A stretch of DNA of 64,000 nucleotides from a virus, in the IMG/VR virus record IMGVR_UViG_3300031857_000054, positions 43,018 through 107,017 of that record, one strand, 5' to 3'. Numbering within the stretch: the stretch's first letter is position 1; each line of letters starts with the position of its first letter. A program made the position numbers and the translations under genes. Shown in pieces: positions 33,346 through 42,800 of the stretch. A model generated the notes under the pieces. That model searched no databases. It was not told where the DNA came from and saw only the letters and a list, made by a program, of their open reading frames with translations.

Positions 33346-34988
33346 AAAAGCAAATGATAAAACGGGCTGACGGTTCCTACTCTCAACGAGGATTGTGGGA
33401 TAACATTAGAGCGAATAGAGGTAGTGGTAAGAAACCTACCGCAGAAATGCTTAAGCAAGAACGTAAGATTAAATCTAAAATGGAAGAAGGTGGTGTTAAC
33501 AACCCAGGCTTCAAAGCATTGCCAGGATATGTTCAAGCTAAAATCAAAGCCAACATGCAAGAAGGTGGAATGACAGGTTCTGCTGTTGTAGATATCATGG
33601 GTAATCAAATGCAAAAACCTATGATGCAGATGGGAGCAGTAATGCCTCAAACATCAGCAGGACAATCAGTACTTCAAGAAGCTATGATGAACAAGATGCA
33701 GTCTGGTGGTAAGATGCCAGCCGACATTGCACGTGCTCGTTTTATGGCTGCTGCTAAAGGTAACGTAAGTCAAGCTAAAGAAACTGCATCTAGATATGGA
33801 TACAAAATGCAGAACGGTGCTATGAACTTAATGGGAGTTCCTAACATGAATGCAGGTACAGCAGGATTTAATTTCTCTAAAGCCTCTGCATATGCTATGG
33901 CACCCAAAGAGGAGGTTCCTACTGATATAGAAAGAATGGAAGCCGTAGACATCAGAAGAAAACGTTCTTTCTTTGATAGAATGAAAGGCAACATAAGAAA
34001 AGCAGGAAGAGCAGTAGGTATAGGTAGTCCAGCTCCTAAGACAGATTCTCAGCAAGTAATGGATGAAGTAATCGGTCAAGTTAGAGCAGACGAACAAGCA
34101 CGTATAAAATCTAACGCACCTACTAGTGCCGAGAAAAGTAGAACTGCATTTAATAAAATTAAGTCAGGTGATGTATCAATGCAAAACATTGGTGACTACA
34201 TGGAAGGTTTTGGTACTTACTTAAATGCAAGTAGCGATAGAAATGTAGTAACCGACTTGTTTGATATTACAGCAAAAGGTGCTGCTGCAGTTGGTGCTGG
34301 TAATGCAGCAAGTAATATTCTACAAACTAAACAAGCTGCACAAGCAGCAATGCAATCTCCTGTTGGAGCAGCCGTAGATTTAGTAAATCCTTTAAGTATT
34401 GGAGCTAACTTGTTATCAGGTACAACAGATGCAATTGGAGAATTGTCTGCAGGTAACTATGAAGAAGCTACTGGCGTTGCTGCTAAAACAGCAGCACTTG
34501 CCGCTTTAAAAGGTAAAGCAGGAAATGTATCTAAAAATGCTCTAGGTAGAACAGCTAATGCTATTGGTAAAACCAGAGTAGGAAGTGCTGCAAGTAACGC
34601 TATTGGTTCTGCTACTAAACATGGAGTAGGACATCAACTTGAGCATGCAGGACAACACATGTTACTTTCTCCTCTTCTAGCACATAAGAATGGAGGTACT
34701 ATTAAAGATATGTACTACATGAAGAAGGGAGGTCAGTTCCCAGACCGTTACAAGAAGATGGGATTTTCTGGAGTGGATCAACCAAAAAGAACTACTAGTG
34801 GTGGTAAAAGTCATGCAGTAGTTACTAAAGTTGGAGGAAACTATAAGTTAATTCGCTTTGGTCAAGCAGGTGTATCAGGCTCTCCTGAAGGTTCTGCAAG
34901 AAACAAAGCATTCAAAGCACGTCACGCAAAGAATATAGCTAAAGGAAAATCTTCAGCTGCATACTGGGCTAATAAAGTAAAGTGGTAA
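33342..34988 (+). CDS. Virion protein with repeated GG motifs and conserved basic C-terminal domain
   Basis: This 548-residue basic protein has several copies of a short motif in the N-terminal half: KMEEGG, MQEGGMTG, MQMGAVMP, KMQSGGKMP and KMQNGAMN. The middle (about 300-430) is Ala/Gly-rich and helical with moderately hydrophobic stretches (GAAAVGAGNAASNI). DMYYMKKGGQFPDRYKKMG recalls the 31652 product. The last 70 residues (YKLIRFGQAGVSGSPEG through FKARHAKNIAKGKSSAAYW) match a domain I recall from other short-tailed phages, with invariant 'RFGQ.GV.GS' and 'AYWANKVKW'. It may be a DNA-linked virion protein ejected into the cell. It overlaps the previous gene by four bases. Confidence 0.6.
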   Translation: MKKQMIKRADGSYSQRGLWDNIRANRGSGKKPTAEMLKQERKIKSKMEEGGVNNPGFKALPGYVQAKIKANMQEGGMTGSAVVDIMGNQMQKPMMQMGAVMPQTSAGQSVLQEAMMNKMQSGGKMPADIARARFMAAAKGNVSQAKETASRYGYKMQNGAMNLMGVPNMNAGTAGFNFSKASAYAMAPKEEVPTDIERMEAVDIRRKRSFFDRMKGNIRKAGRAVGIGSPAPKTDSQQVMDEVIGQVRADEQARIKSNAPTSAEKSRTAFNKIKSGDVSMQNIGDYMEGFGTYLNASSDRNVVTDLFDITAKGAAAVGAGNAASNILQTKQAAQAAMQSPVGAAVDLVNPLSIGANLLSGTTDAIGELSAGNYEEATGVAAKTAALAALKGKAGNVSKNALGRTANAIGKTRVGSAASNAIGSATKHGVGHQLEHAGQHMLLSPLLAHKNGGTIKDMYYMKKGGQFPDRYKKMGFSGVDQPKRTTSGGKSHAVVTKVGGNYKLIRFGQAGVSGSPEGSARNKAFKARHAKNIAKGKSSAAYWANKVKW

Positions 34989-34989
34989 T

Positions 34990-35142
34990 ATGGCAACTAA
35001 AAAATCTACCAAAGTAACTTCTAATTCTTCTTTGTATAAAGAGAAAGGAAAAGTTAGTCGTCCTGGAGTTCACGCTAAAACTAAATCTTCTAAGTTAAAG
35101 CAAAGCAAGAACTACCATAAGGCGAGCAGAGGTCAAGGCTAA
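34990..35142 (+). CDS. Tiny basic protein (50 residues)
   Basis: ATG 34990 starts one base after the previous stop and the frame ends in TAA at 35140-35142. The product is rich in Lys and Ser, with KGKVSRPGVHAKTKSSKLK followed by QSKNYHKASRGQG. The blocks 'SRPG.HAKTK.SK' and 'SKNY.K..RGQG' recur in tiny basic proteins of phages in this class, to my recollection, so I regard this as a real gene although it is very short. The charge suggests nucleic acid binding. It closes the small virion gene group before the promoter at 35150. Confidence 0.65.
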   Translation: MATKKSTKVTSNSSLYKEKGKVSRPGVHAKTKSSKLKQSKNYHKASRGQG

Positions 35143-35149
35143 GTAAGGC

Positions 35150-35179
35150 TTGATTTTTCTTGACAATAGAGTATATTTG
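35150..35179 (+). promoter_or_regulatory. Promoter for the virion cargo unit
   Basis: TTG (35150-35152) lies 19 bases before TATATTTG (35172-35179). A second TTGAC at 35160 is too close to serve. The leader to ATG 35241 is about 55 bases, longer than at the other promoters, and contains two palindromes. Confidence 0.75.
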
Positions 35180-35185
35180 TATTTA

Positions 35186-35224
35186 AACTTTTTAAGTTCA
35201 AGTATACTTAACTTCTAAAGTTAA
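35186..35224 (+). repeat. Two palindromes in the leader of the 35241 gene
   Basis: AACTT-TTT-AAGTT occupies 35186-35198 and TTAACTT-CTA-AAGTTAA occupies 35208-35224. Both share the AACTTnnnAAGTT core, spaced 22-24 bases apart (about two helical turns), which suits a dimeric regulator. They could also fold as small hairpins in the mRNA leader. Confidence 0.5.
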
Positions 35225-35240
35225 TTAATATTTTAAGTTA

Positions 35241-38120
35241 ATGAATACTGGAAAAAACAGAGTTAAGGGTCTAAAGACGGAACTTTTTAAGAAGAAGTAC
35301 CAAACAGATCCTATGGTTAAGAATCCAACAGATATGTTGGGTATACCTGATATTACTAAAGATATATCTCAGTCATTGCCTAGTAAAGGTACTCCATACG
35401 ATTGGAGTACTGGGGCAGAACCTAACGTTAAACTCCCTGAGTATAACCCAGTTACTATTGATACAAAAGCTGAGAAAGCAGGAGATGAAAAAATTAATAT
35501 AGTAGGGGCAGAAGCAGAACCTTACAAAAGAGATTGGAGAGATTATGCCCGTATGGCTGTAGGTACAACCTCAGCTATTAAAGGTATTTACGATGACATC
35601 CAAACTCGTCAAGACAATACCGAACGTATTCAAAACTTAAATGACCGTCCTCGTTACATGCCTAATGAATATGAGTACATGGCAAGACCAGGAAGCCAAG
35701 GTGTAATCTATGCTAAGCATGGTGCAGAGATTCGCACAGGTACAGATTCAGGTGCAGAAGAAGCAGAGTTAGAGCGTGGTGAGATGTTTATGATGCCTAA
35801 CATGGACACATACATAGTAGGAGGAAAGAAGCATTCTCAAGGAGGTGAAAACTTTGTATTGCCTGAAGGTACTATTGTATTCTCTGACCATCTTAAAGTT
35901 CCAGGGTTAAACAAGACGTTTAGCGATGAAGCTAAAAAATACGACATTACTAAGTACAAAAAAATTCTAGACAACCCACACGCTAAAGCTGTTGATAGAA
36001 GTACTGCAGAAGTTTTGTTTGATAGAAACATGAAAAAACTTCAAGAGTTGTTTCAGATTCAACAAGGAATAAACGGCAACTCTACTGGTGAAATGGAACC
36101 TGAAGGTATGAGAAAAGGTCAGTTTGGTATGGGCAATCCTTCTGCAATCTTTACACCACAACAGCAAGAACAATTTCGCATTAATAACGCAAAGTTTTTT
36201 GGTCCTAATGCTCCAGTAGTTTTAACTCCAGAACAACAAAAAGGGTTCTACATGGGTCAAGGAATGTTCAACAATCCTAACTATACCGAACAAGCGGTGA
36301 CAAAGAGGGATTTTTCTACGCCTTACTCTAGTTGGAATGAAGAGAACTTAAGTACTAAAGCTGATGAAGCTGAAGCAGAGACTAAAAGACAAAAAGACTT
36401 TTTAGACAATCTAAAAGACACTGTAGATAATGCAGTAGCCAACAGCAGAATAGATGCAGATACAGGTATTAGAATGCTTGGCAATATGGAAGATAACTAT
36501 TCTTTCTACAACGCTGCACAGAATCAACCAAACAACCCTGCCACTTTAGGCGCTACTGCTACTCCTAGTCTTAATACAGCCACTGAGCAGAATAAGCAAG
36601 TACTAAGTGACGAGACAGGAACTCAAAGTAAGACTAATGCAGCAGACCCTAGTTCTGTATACTACAAAACTTTACCTAATGGTAAGAAGATCTTTATTGA
36701 GAACCAAGGAGAATTTGCAGGTAAACAATTAGCCGAGCAATATGGCAATGACCCTACTAACTTATTAAGAAATAGATTGAATGAGTTTGGAGACGAACTC
36801 AATCCATTGTTAACAGATGCATTCAACAATACTGTAAAGAATGAAGGCTTAAAAATCAGTAGTGCCGACGAACTAGTAAATATCCTAGAAGGTGGAAACT
36901 CAGACCTAACAGCTATCCGTAACTTCTATAAAGGTATGGGCCAAGAGGCTGAGTTGTTTGACTTCCAGTTAGACAAGGGATACGATCCAGATATCCAAAG
37001 ACAAAAGGCTGCTGAGAAGTACAAAGCTTATATAGAATCTTCACAGTTTGTTGAGGATGTAAAGGCAGGTAGAACTAGTCCTAACTCTTTGCCTTTTTTG
37101 AAGAATAAGCCAGTAGCATACAAAGATGCTAATGGTCAGACTAGGTATAAGATAGATAACCCTGAGTTAAACCTTGATGCTGTACAAAAGTATCAAGCTG
37201 CTTACAAAGCAATTGCTTCTGTAAAACAAGCAGAGAAAAAAAGAGGTAAAGACAAGGACCGTCTTAGAGGATTTAAAGTAGCCCCCGAAGGTTTAGCAGA
37301 CCAAATGTTTTTAGGTATGCCTATCTCTGATGATGATAGACGACACGGTAATACTGCTATGGGCCAATTGTTAGGCTTTGAGGACGAACCTTTGAAACCT
37401 AAAGAGAAACCAGGAGAAGAGCGTAAACGCAAAGATCCAGGAAAAGGTTATAATAAACAACTTGAAGGTGCTACAATGGGTAAGTACAACCCTGAAGGTT
37501 TTGACTATCCTCAGTTAGCTCCTGAGATTTACGGTGTAGCAGCATCTCAGATGTTTGCATATGCACCTATGGACTATAATGCTCCTTACTTGATGCCTCA
37601 AACATTAAACATTCAACCTCAGTTACAAGATATTGACAATTCTTATGTAGCTGCTATGAATGCAGGAGGAGATCCAAACACAGCTTTGATTGCTACACTT
37701 GGTGCTAAGCAGAGAGTATTCTCTGAGAAGCAAAACTTTGATGCACAACAAAGAGCAGCTGCTGACCAGTATAACGCACAAAGTAGATTCCAAGAAGATG
37801 TTTACGATATGCAATCTTTGGATAGAGTATACAATACTTTGATTGCACAAGCAGATGACGCAGTTACTGCACAACGTCAAGCGTTGATTGCCTCTGCTAG
37901 TCAGAAGAGGTCTGTATGGAAACAGGAAGAAGCACGTAAACAATTCTGGTATAACAACTTTGTACGTAGCTTTGACTACGATCCTAAGACTCGTTCCTTG
38001 ACAGTAAAGAAAGATGCTGACAAAGAATTTGCAGCTCAACTAGAAGGTATGTATAGTAATACCGCAGGTATCCCAGAAGTAGATAAAGCTAAAAAGACTA
38101 CAAATACCAAAACCAAATAA
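35241..38120 (+). CDS. Large virion cargo/internal protein
   Basis: This 959-residue soluble protein is first in the cargo unit. A segment at about 150-225, with EAELERGEMFMMPNMDTYIVG, then KKHSQGGENFVLPEGTIVFS, resembles a small beta domain that I have seen in other phage virion proteins of this region. The centre is low-complexity, polar and helical. The C-terminal 150 residues form a long helical segment with many Gln and Arg (QKNFDAQQRAAADQYNAQSR) ending in a Lys/Thr-rich tail. It may be a structural partner or chaperone of the giant proteins that follow, and be stored in the head or tail barrel. No enzyme motif is seen. Confidence 0.5.
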   Translation: MNTGKNRVKGLKTELFKKKYQTDPMVKNPTDMLGIPDITKDISQSLPSKGTPYDWSTGAEPNVKLPEYNPVTIDTKAEKAGDEKINIVGAEAEPYKRDWRDYARMAVGTTSAIKGIYDDIQTRQDNTERIQNLNDRPRYMPNEYEYMARPGSQGVIYAKHGAEIRTGTDSGAEEAELERGEMFMMPNMDTYIVGGKKHSQGGENFVLPEGTIVFSDHLKVPGLNKTFSDEAKKYDITKYKKILDNPHAKAVDRSTAEVLFDRNMKKLQELFQIQQGINGNSTGEMEPEGMRKGQFGMGNPSAIFTPQQQEQFRINNAKFFGPNAPVVLTPEQQKGFYMGQGMFNNPNYTEQAVTKRDFSTPYSSWNEENLSTKADEAEAETKRQKDFLDNLKDTVDNAVANSRIDADTGIRMLGNMEDNYSFYNAAQNQPNNPATLGATATPSLNTATEQNKQVLSDETGTQSKTNAADPSSVYYKTLPNGKKIFIENQGEFAGKQLAEQYGNDPTNLLRNRLNEFGDELNPLLTDAFNNTVKNEGLKISSADELVNILEGGNSDLTAIRNFYKGMGQEAELFDFQLDKGYDPDIQRQKAAEKYKAYIESSQFVEDVKAGRTSPNSLPFLKNKPVAYKDANGQTRYKIDNPELNLDAVQKYQAAYKAIASVKQAEKKRGKDKDRLRGFKVAPEGLADQMFLGMPISDDDRRHGNTAMGQLLGFEDEPLKPKEKPGEERKRKDPGKGYNKQLEGATMGKYNPEGFDYPQLAPEIYGVAASQMFAYAPMDYNAPYLMPQTLNIQPQLQDIDNSYVAAMNAGGDPNTALIATLGAKQRVFSEKQNFDAQQRAAADQYNAQSRFQEDVYDMQSLDRVYNTLIAQADDAVTAQRQALIASASQKRSVWKQEEARKQFWYNNFVRSFDYDPKTRSLTVKKDADKEFAAQLEGMYSNTAGIPEVDKAKKTTNTKTK

Positions 38121-38132
38121 GATAAGTAACCT

Positions 38133-39821
38133 ATGGCTATTTCAGCACAACATACTAGATTTGTCACCAACGATTACGTAAATGCTCTTCCTGCAGACGA
38201 CCTTATAAAGGTTGCAATGAAGAAGCAGGAGATGTATGACGAAGGTCGAAAGCAAATCAAACAGAATCTAGATAACTACGGAAAACTCCGTGGTATGTTA
38301 TTGACAGATGACGAACGTAATTACTTTGACCAAGAGTTAAATAAGTTAGTTAAGAACGTACAGGAGAATGCAGGTTTGGATTTCTCAAACATGAATAACG
38401 TAGAGGCTGTTATTAACTTGGGTAAACCTTTTGAAAATGATGAGTACATTAAGGCAGGTATTGATTGGGGAGTAGAGTATCAGAATCGCCAAAAGCAATT
38501 GTCTGGTGTTGCTAAAGAAAAAAGAAACGCAGATAACGATTTAGTTTACATGTACGATATCCAAGAACACATTGAGAAAGGTGGTCTTGGTAAAAAAGTG
38601 CAGAAGAACAAAGCCTATGTAGAGTACACAGATATTACAAAGGAGTTACGTGAGATTGAAGAGAAGGTATCTGCTGAAACTGCTACTGTATTTAAAGAAG
38701 GTCCTGCAGGATATATTCAACAGGTTGATGTTAAAAGAAAAACTAGAGAGCAAATCATGGCTCGTCTTCAAAACAGTTTAACTCCTGCACAGCAAGCCCA
38801 ACTTCAGATACACGCACAAGCTAATATGTATCGTTTAGGTAACGATGTTCTTTATCAAACTTGGGTAGGTCACAACAAAGAAGAGAAGTTGATGTACGAC
38901 CAAGCTAAGAAAGAAGCAATGCAAGAACGTTCTAGGCTAACGTCTATAGACCCAAAAAAGATGACTGCCCAAGATAAAGCAAACTTGAGAGAAGTAGAAA
39001 GCATTATTCAAAAGAGTGAGAATTACATAACTGCAGCTAACGAAAACATTAATATGAACCCAGATGATTTTGATATGGGTGAATATGTTCCGTTCTTCAC
39101 TAGCAGGTTTATCAGTGGTATTGCAGGTAACTTGACTAAAGAAGAAGTTAAAGTAGAGTTGAAAGAAGATAGAGTGTACATGGAGAACATGAAACACAGA
39201 AACAGATTAGGTGAGATTGCTGCCCAAGGTGCACAGAGTAGATTGACTAAACAGTTTGAGTTTGAGCAAGAGAACTATTCTGTAGGTAGTCAAGTAAGCT
39301 TGAATAGTTTGAAACGAGTTACCAATTACATGAGTAAGGACTTTAAACTAGACACAAGCAAGAAACCTTCTGAACAAATTGATCAGGTTATCAATCAACT
39401 TTATAACTTAAATAACGAGAATGCCGCAAAACTTAGTCCTACTCAAGTAGAACTTTATGCAAGAGAGTTAAGAACTTTGCAAGCTGTTTACAGAACTTAC
39501 GAAGGTTCTAAAGGAAGTAAAGATAAAGTATCATTAAACAGATCACAGGGATTGGGTAGAGTGGAAACATCAATAGATGATTTCCTAACTAGACCTGTAA
39601 CTGATATCTTTAACTCTGGTTTAACTTTGGAGACAATGCAGTTTCGTAAAGACCTAGGAGGTTCTAAAAGTAGCGGAGGTGCCACTCCATCAGAAACAGT
39701 ACAAAAAGAGTGGAATACAAACTACGAAAGAGCAATCAAGTTAGGTCAATCAGAAGAGCAAGCTAGAGCGTCAGCTAATGCAGCAATGAAGAAAAAACTT
39801 GAAGGAAAAGAGACCGAATAA
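38133..39821 (+). CDS. Helical virion cargo protein
   Basis: This 562-residue protein is almost wholly alpha-helical and charged. The N-terminal DDLIKVAMKKQEMYDEGRKQ followed by IKQNLDNYGKLRGML recalls internal virion proteins of crAss-like phages that start with such a paired helix motif ('K...Q..YD.G...I...L'). The C-terminus ends in basic helices (EQARASANAAMKKKLEGKETE). It sits between the 959-residue cargo protein and the first giant gene with gaps of about 12 bases, so the three are translated from one RNA. It is likely an ejected or tail-barrel protein. Function is inferred from position and pattern. Confidence 0.5.
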   Translation: MAISAQHTRFVTNDYVNALPADDLIKVAMKKQEMYDEGRKQIKQNLDNYGKLRGMLLTDDERNYFDQELNKLVKNVQENAGLDFSNMNNVEAVINLGKPFENDEYIKAGIDWGVEYQNRQKQLSGVAKEKRNADNDLVYMYDIQEHIEKGGLGKKVQKNKAYVEYTDITKELREIEEKVSAETATVFKEGPAGYIQQVDVKRKTREQIMARLQNSLTPAQQAQLQIHAQANMYRLGNDVLYQTWVGHNKEEKLMYDQAKKEAMQERSRLTSIDPKKMTAQDKANLREVESIIQKSENYITAANENINMNPDDFDMGEYVPFFTSRFISGIAGNLTKEEVKVELKEDRVYMENMKHRNRLGEIAAQGAQSRLTKQFEFEQENYSVGSQVSLNSLKRVTNYMSKDFKLDTSKKPSEQIDQVINQLYNLNNENAAKLSPTQVELYARELRTLQAVYRTYEGSKGSKDKVSLNRSQGLGRVETSIDDFLTRPVTDIFNSGLTLETMQFRKDLGGSKSSGGATPSETVQKEWNTNYERAIKLGQSEEQARASANAAMKKKLEGKETE

Positions 39822-39832
39822 TTAGATTCTAA

Positions 39833-42800
39833 ATGTACACCCCAGGAACAATCAAAGCAATTGGACTGATGTCAAAAGGCGTTAGTTCAGATAGGGCATT
39901 TGCAGAAGGCCGTAATATAGATTTACAAGCAGCACAAACTAGAATAAACTTCTATACTCAAGAAAGTTTAAAGTCTAGTATGCTTACTAGTTTACCTAGT
40001 ACTGCCTCTAGCACTAATATAAATACGCCAGGGGTAGCTTCTACAACTCCTGCAAAGGTTACTAATCCCACCCCTTCTACTACTATTAGTAAAACGTGGG
40101 ATGACATGATAAAAGAAGGCTACAAAAGAAACACAGGAGACGGTTCTTACCTAGCCAATGCACCTGGTATGGTTCAAGCACCCGTAGCAACTGGTTCACA
40201 AAAGAAGTTAAAAACTTTTTTTGATGATAGGTATATGCCTACACAGAAAGAGTTAGAGCAACAAAAGAACATTGAAGTAAAAGATGATTTACTTTATATA
40301 GAGAATTCACTGAAGAATAATGGTTGGGGAGTAAAGAATGCAAATGAAGGGATTCAAGTAGCAGCTCAAAGAACTGCTTCTATCCTAAGTAAGCCTGTGT
40401 CTGAGACTAGCTTAGTCGGAGATTTAACTAGTATGTTGACTCCTGAAAAACAAGCCGAAGTAAAAGAACAAGAGAAACAGAGAGTAAAGTCTTTTGAAAC
40501 TAGTGCTAGTAATTACTTTAAATCTACCAGTATTCCTGATTTAGTAAAAACTAAGAAGTTACTTTATACCGATATTGATGGTCAACTAAAAGATTTAGAG
40601 GAACAGTCTAAGTATTGGAGTCAGTCAGCTATTCGAAGTGGAGATCAACAATCTATTAAGGATAGCCAAGAAAGAGTAGGTAAGATTACTGCAAAGAAAC
40701 TTGAGTTAAACAAACTTAAGAATTCTCTTGAGGATACCTACGAAAAGAGAGTTACTGCTATTAAGAGTAAAGAAACAGTTGGTGCGTTAGAACAGTTAAG
40801 AACTAACTTTAAAACAGACGAAGATTTCTTAAAAAGTCTAGACTCTTTTAAAAACAAAGCAGGTGGATTGGCTACTGTTAGTAGCGACTTTACTAAGGTA
40901 CTTAAAGACATCTACAACGAAAACTACCTTGATAGAGCACTAACTGAAGCGGACATTGAAACAGGGGGTAAGAAGGTAATAAATGAAATTGCTCTTCAGA
41001 GATTTCTAGAAGGCACTCCATTGACTACTGGTGCTTTAGGAGAAGTTAATGAAAGTAGGTATGATGGCTTTAAAGGAGATTTAATCAAATCGCACCTACA
41101 ATTAGGTCAAGGTATTACTACTGAGTTGACCAATAAAGTTATTACTGCGGTAAAAAGACAAGAACAACTTGTTAAAGAAGCTGAGTCGTCTACTATAACT
41201 CCAAACAGACTACAGGAGATTCAGAAAGAAATCTCAGTACTGCAACAAAGTGTTGACTTTAATAAAAAGTTGATTGACAAAACTAGTGAGATTCATAATC
41301 CAGAAGCATTTAAGACAAACAAAGAGCTTACTAACTTCTTAGGTACATATGTAGAAAGAGAAGAAAAGAAAGAAGCTTTAAGTAAGTTTTACTTTAAGCA
41401 GGATTATGGAGTAGCTAAAGGAGCTTATATAGTAGGACGTACTGGTCAAAAGGTAGCACAGGGAGTAGCTCAGCAGTTTTTAGGAAACATAATTGAAGGA
41501 CTAGGAGGTGCTACAGGCTGGGAATGGCTAGAGACAAAAGGACGTAGATTCAATAACGCAGTTACAGTTGAAGAATTAGTAAACTTTGATAAGGTTAACT
41601 CTAGAGGACAATATCAAACTACTGCAGATTTTATTTTTGAAGATGCTGAAGGTAACAGAGAGTACAACCCAAGTGCATTAGTATTCCAAGGAGGTGAGAT
41701 GTTACCTCTAATAGTAGGGTCAATGTATGGTGGTGGTGCCATTGCAGGTGGTGCTGGCCGATTAATGGCTAGGAATTTAAAGACTCTAACTGCAAAAGGA
41801 ATGATGAGTAGTGCAAGAGCAGCACAATTCACAGGCACACTTGCAAAGACTGGTAGTTATAGAGCAGCATTTCAAAATGTAACAGCAGCTAGTAAGAATC
41901 CATTAGTACAACAGTTGAGTGCAAGAGTACCTAACGCAATGAGTATGACTGCAATTGTTTACCCCCAACAGTTTGTCGCTACTTATAGAGACTTATACGA
42001 GAAGGGCGTAGAGAATGCTAGAACTAAGGCACATGCAATTGCGAGTATATCTACAGGAATAGAAGTTCTTACAGAGAACATATTTCCTGATATGAAGTAC
42101 TTAGATGATTTTGCGGAGAAAGGTATCTTCGGCAAAGCCTGGGTAGGTAGTTATCAGCAATACAGAACTTTATATGGCAATGTTTTTGGTGATGCTTTTA
42201 GTCCTACGACTTTAGATTACTTAGCTACAAGATCTTTGAATCTAGCTGGTAAGGGAGCTTCTGTAGGTAGGTTTATGTTGGCTCGTGGAACTGAGGAAGG
42301 AATAGAAGAAGTGTCAGCAGAGTTAATGAACTTCTTTGCTGATAACGAAGGGCTAGCAAACTTAAAAGGAGAACCTGCAAAAGAATTAACAGTTGATGGT
42401 TTGATTACAGCATTTTCAGGAAGTTACTTTACGTTTCCAATCGGAGCAGGTAAACAGATAAAGGCACATAATGAAAATAGAAAGTATGGTGAGATGTACG
42501 ACATCATGCTTAATGCTCAGTACTATAAAAACAAAATAGACCAAGAGTTAAAGGCAGGTAAGATAACAGCCGACAAAGCTGCTACTGCTTTAGGTAAGAT
42601 ACAAGAGTTAGAGGCAATAGAAAAAGAATACGGAGTTCGTAATCTTAAGAATCTAGACAATAAGAAACTAGAGCAGCTAACAGATTTAATGGAAGATCAA
42701 CATCTTCAGTTTGATTACTTTAAGAACATCTTAAAGAAAAACTCAATTGATGAGAAACTTACTTCCTTAGACAAACAGACTTATACTGAAGACCAAAAGA

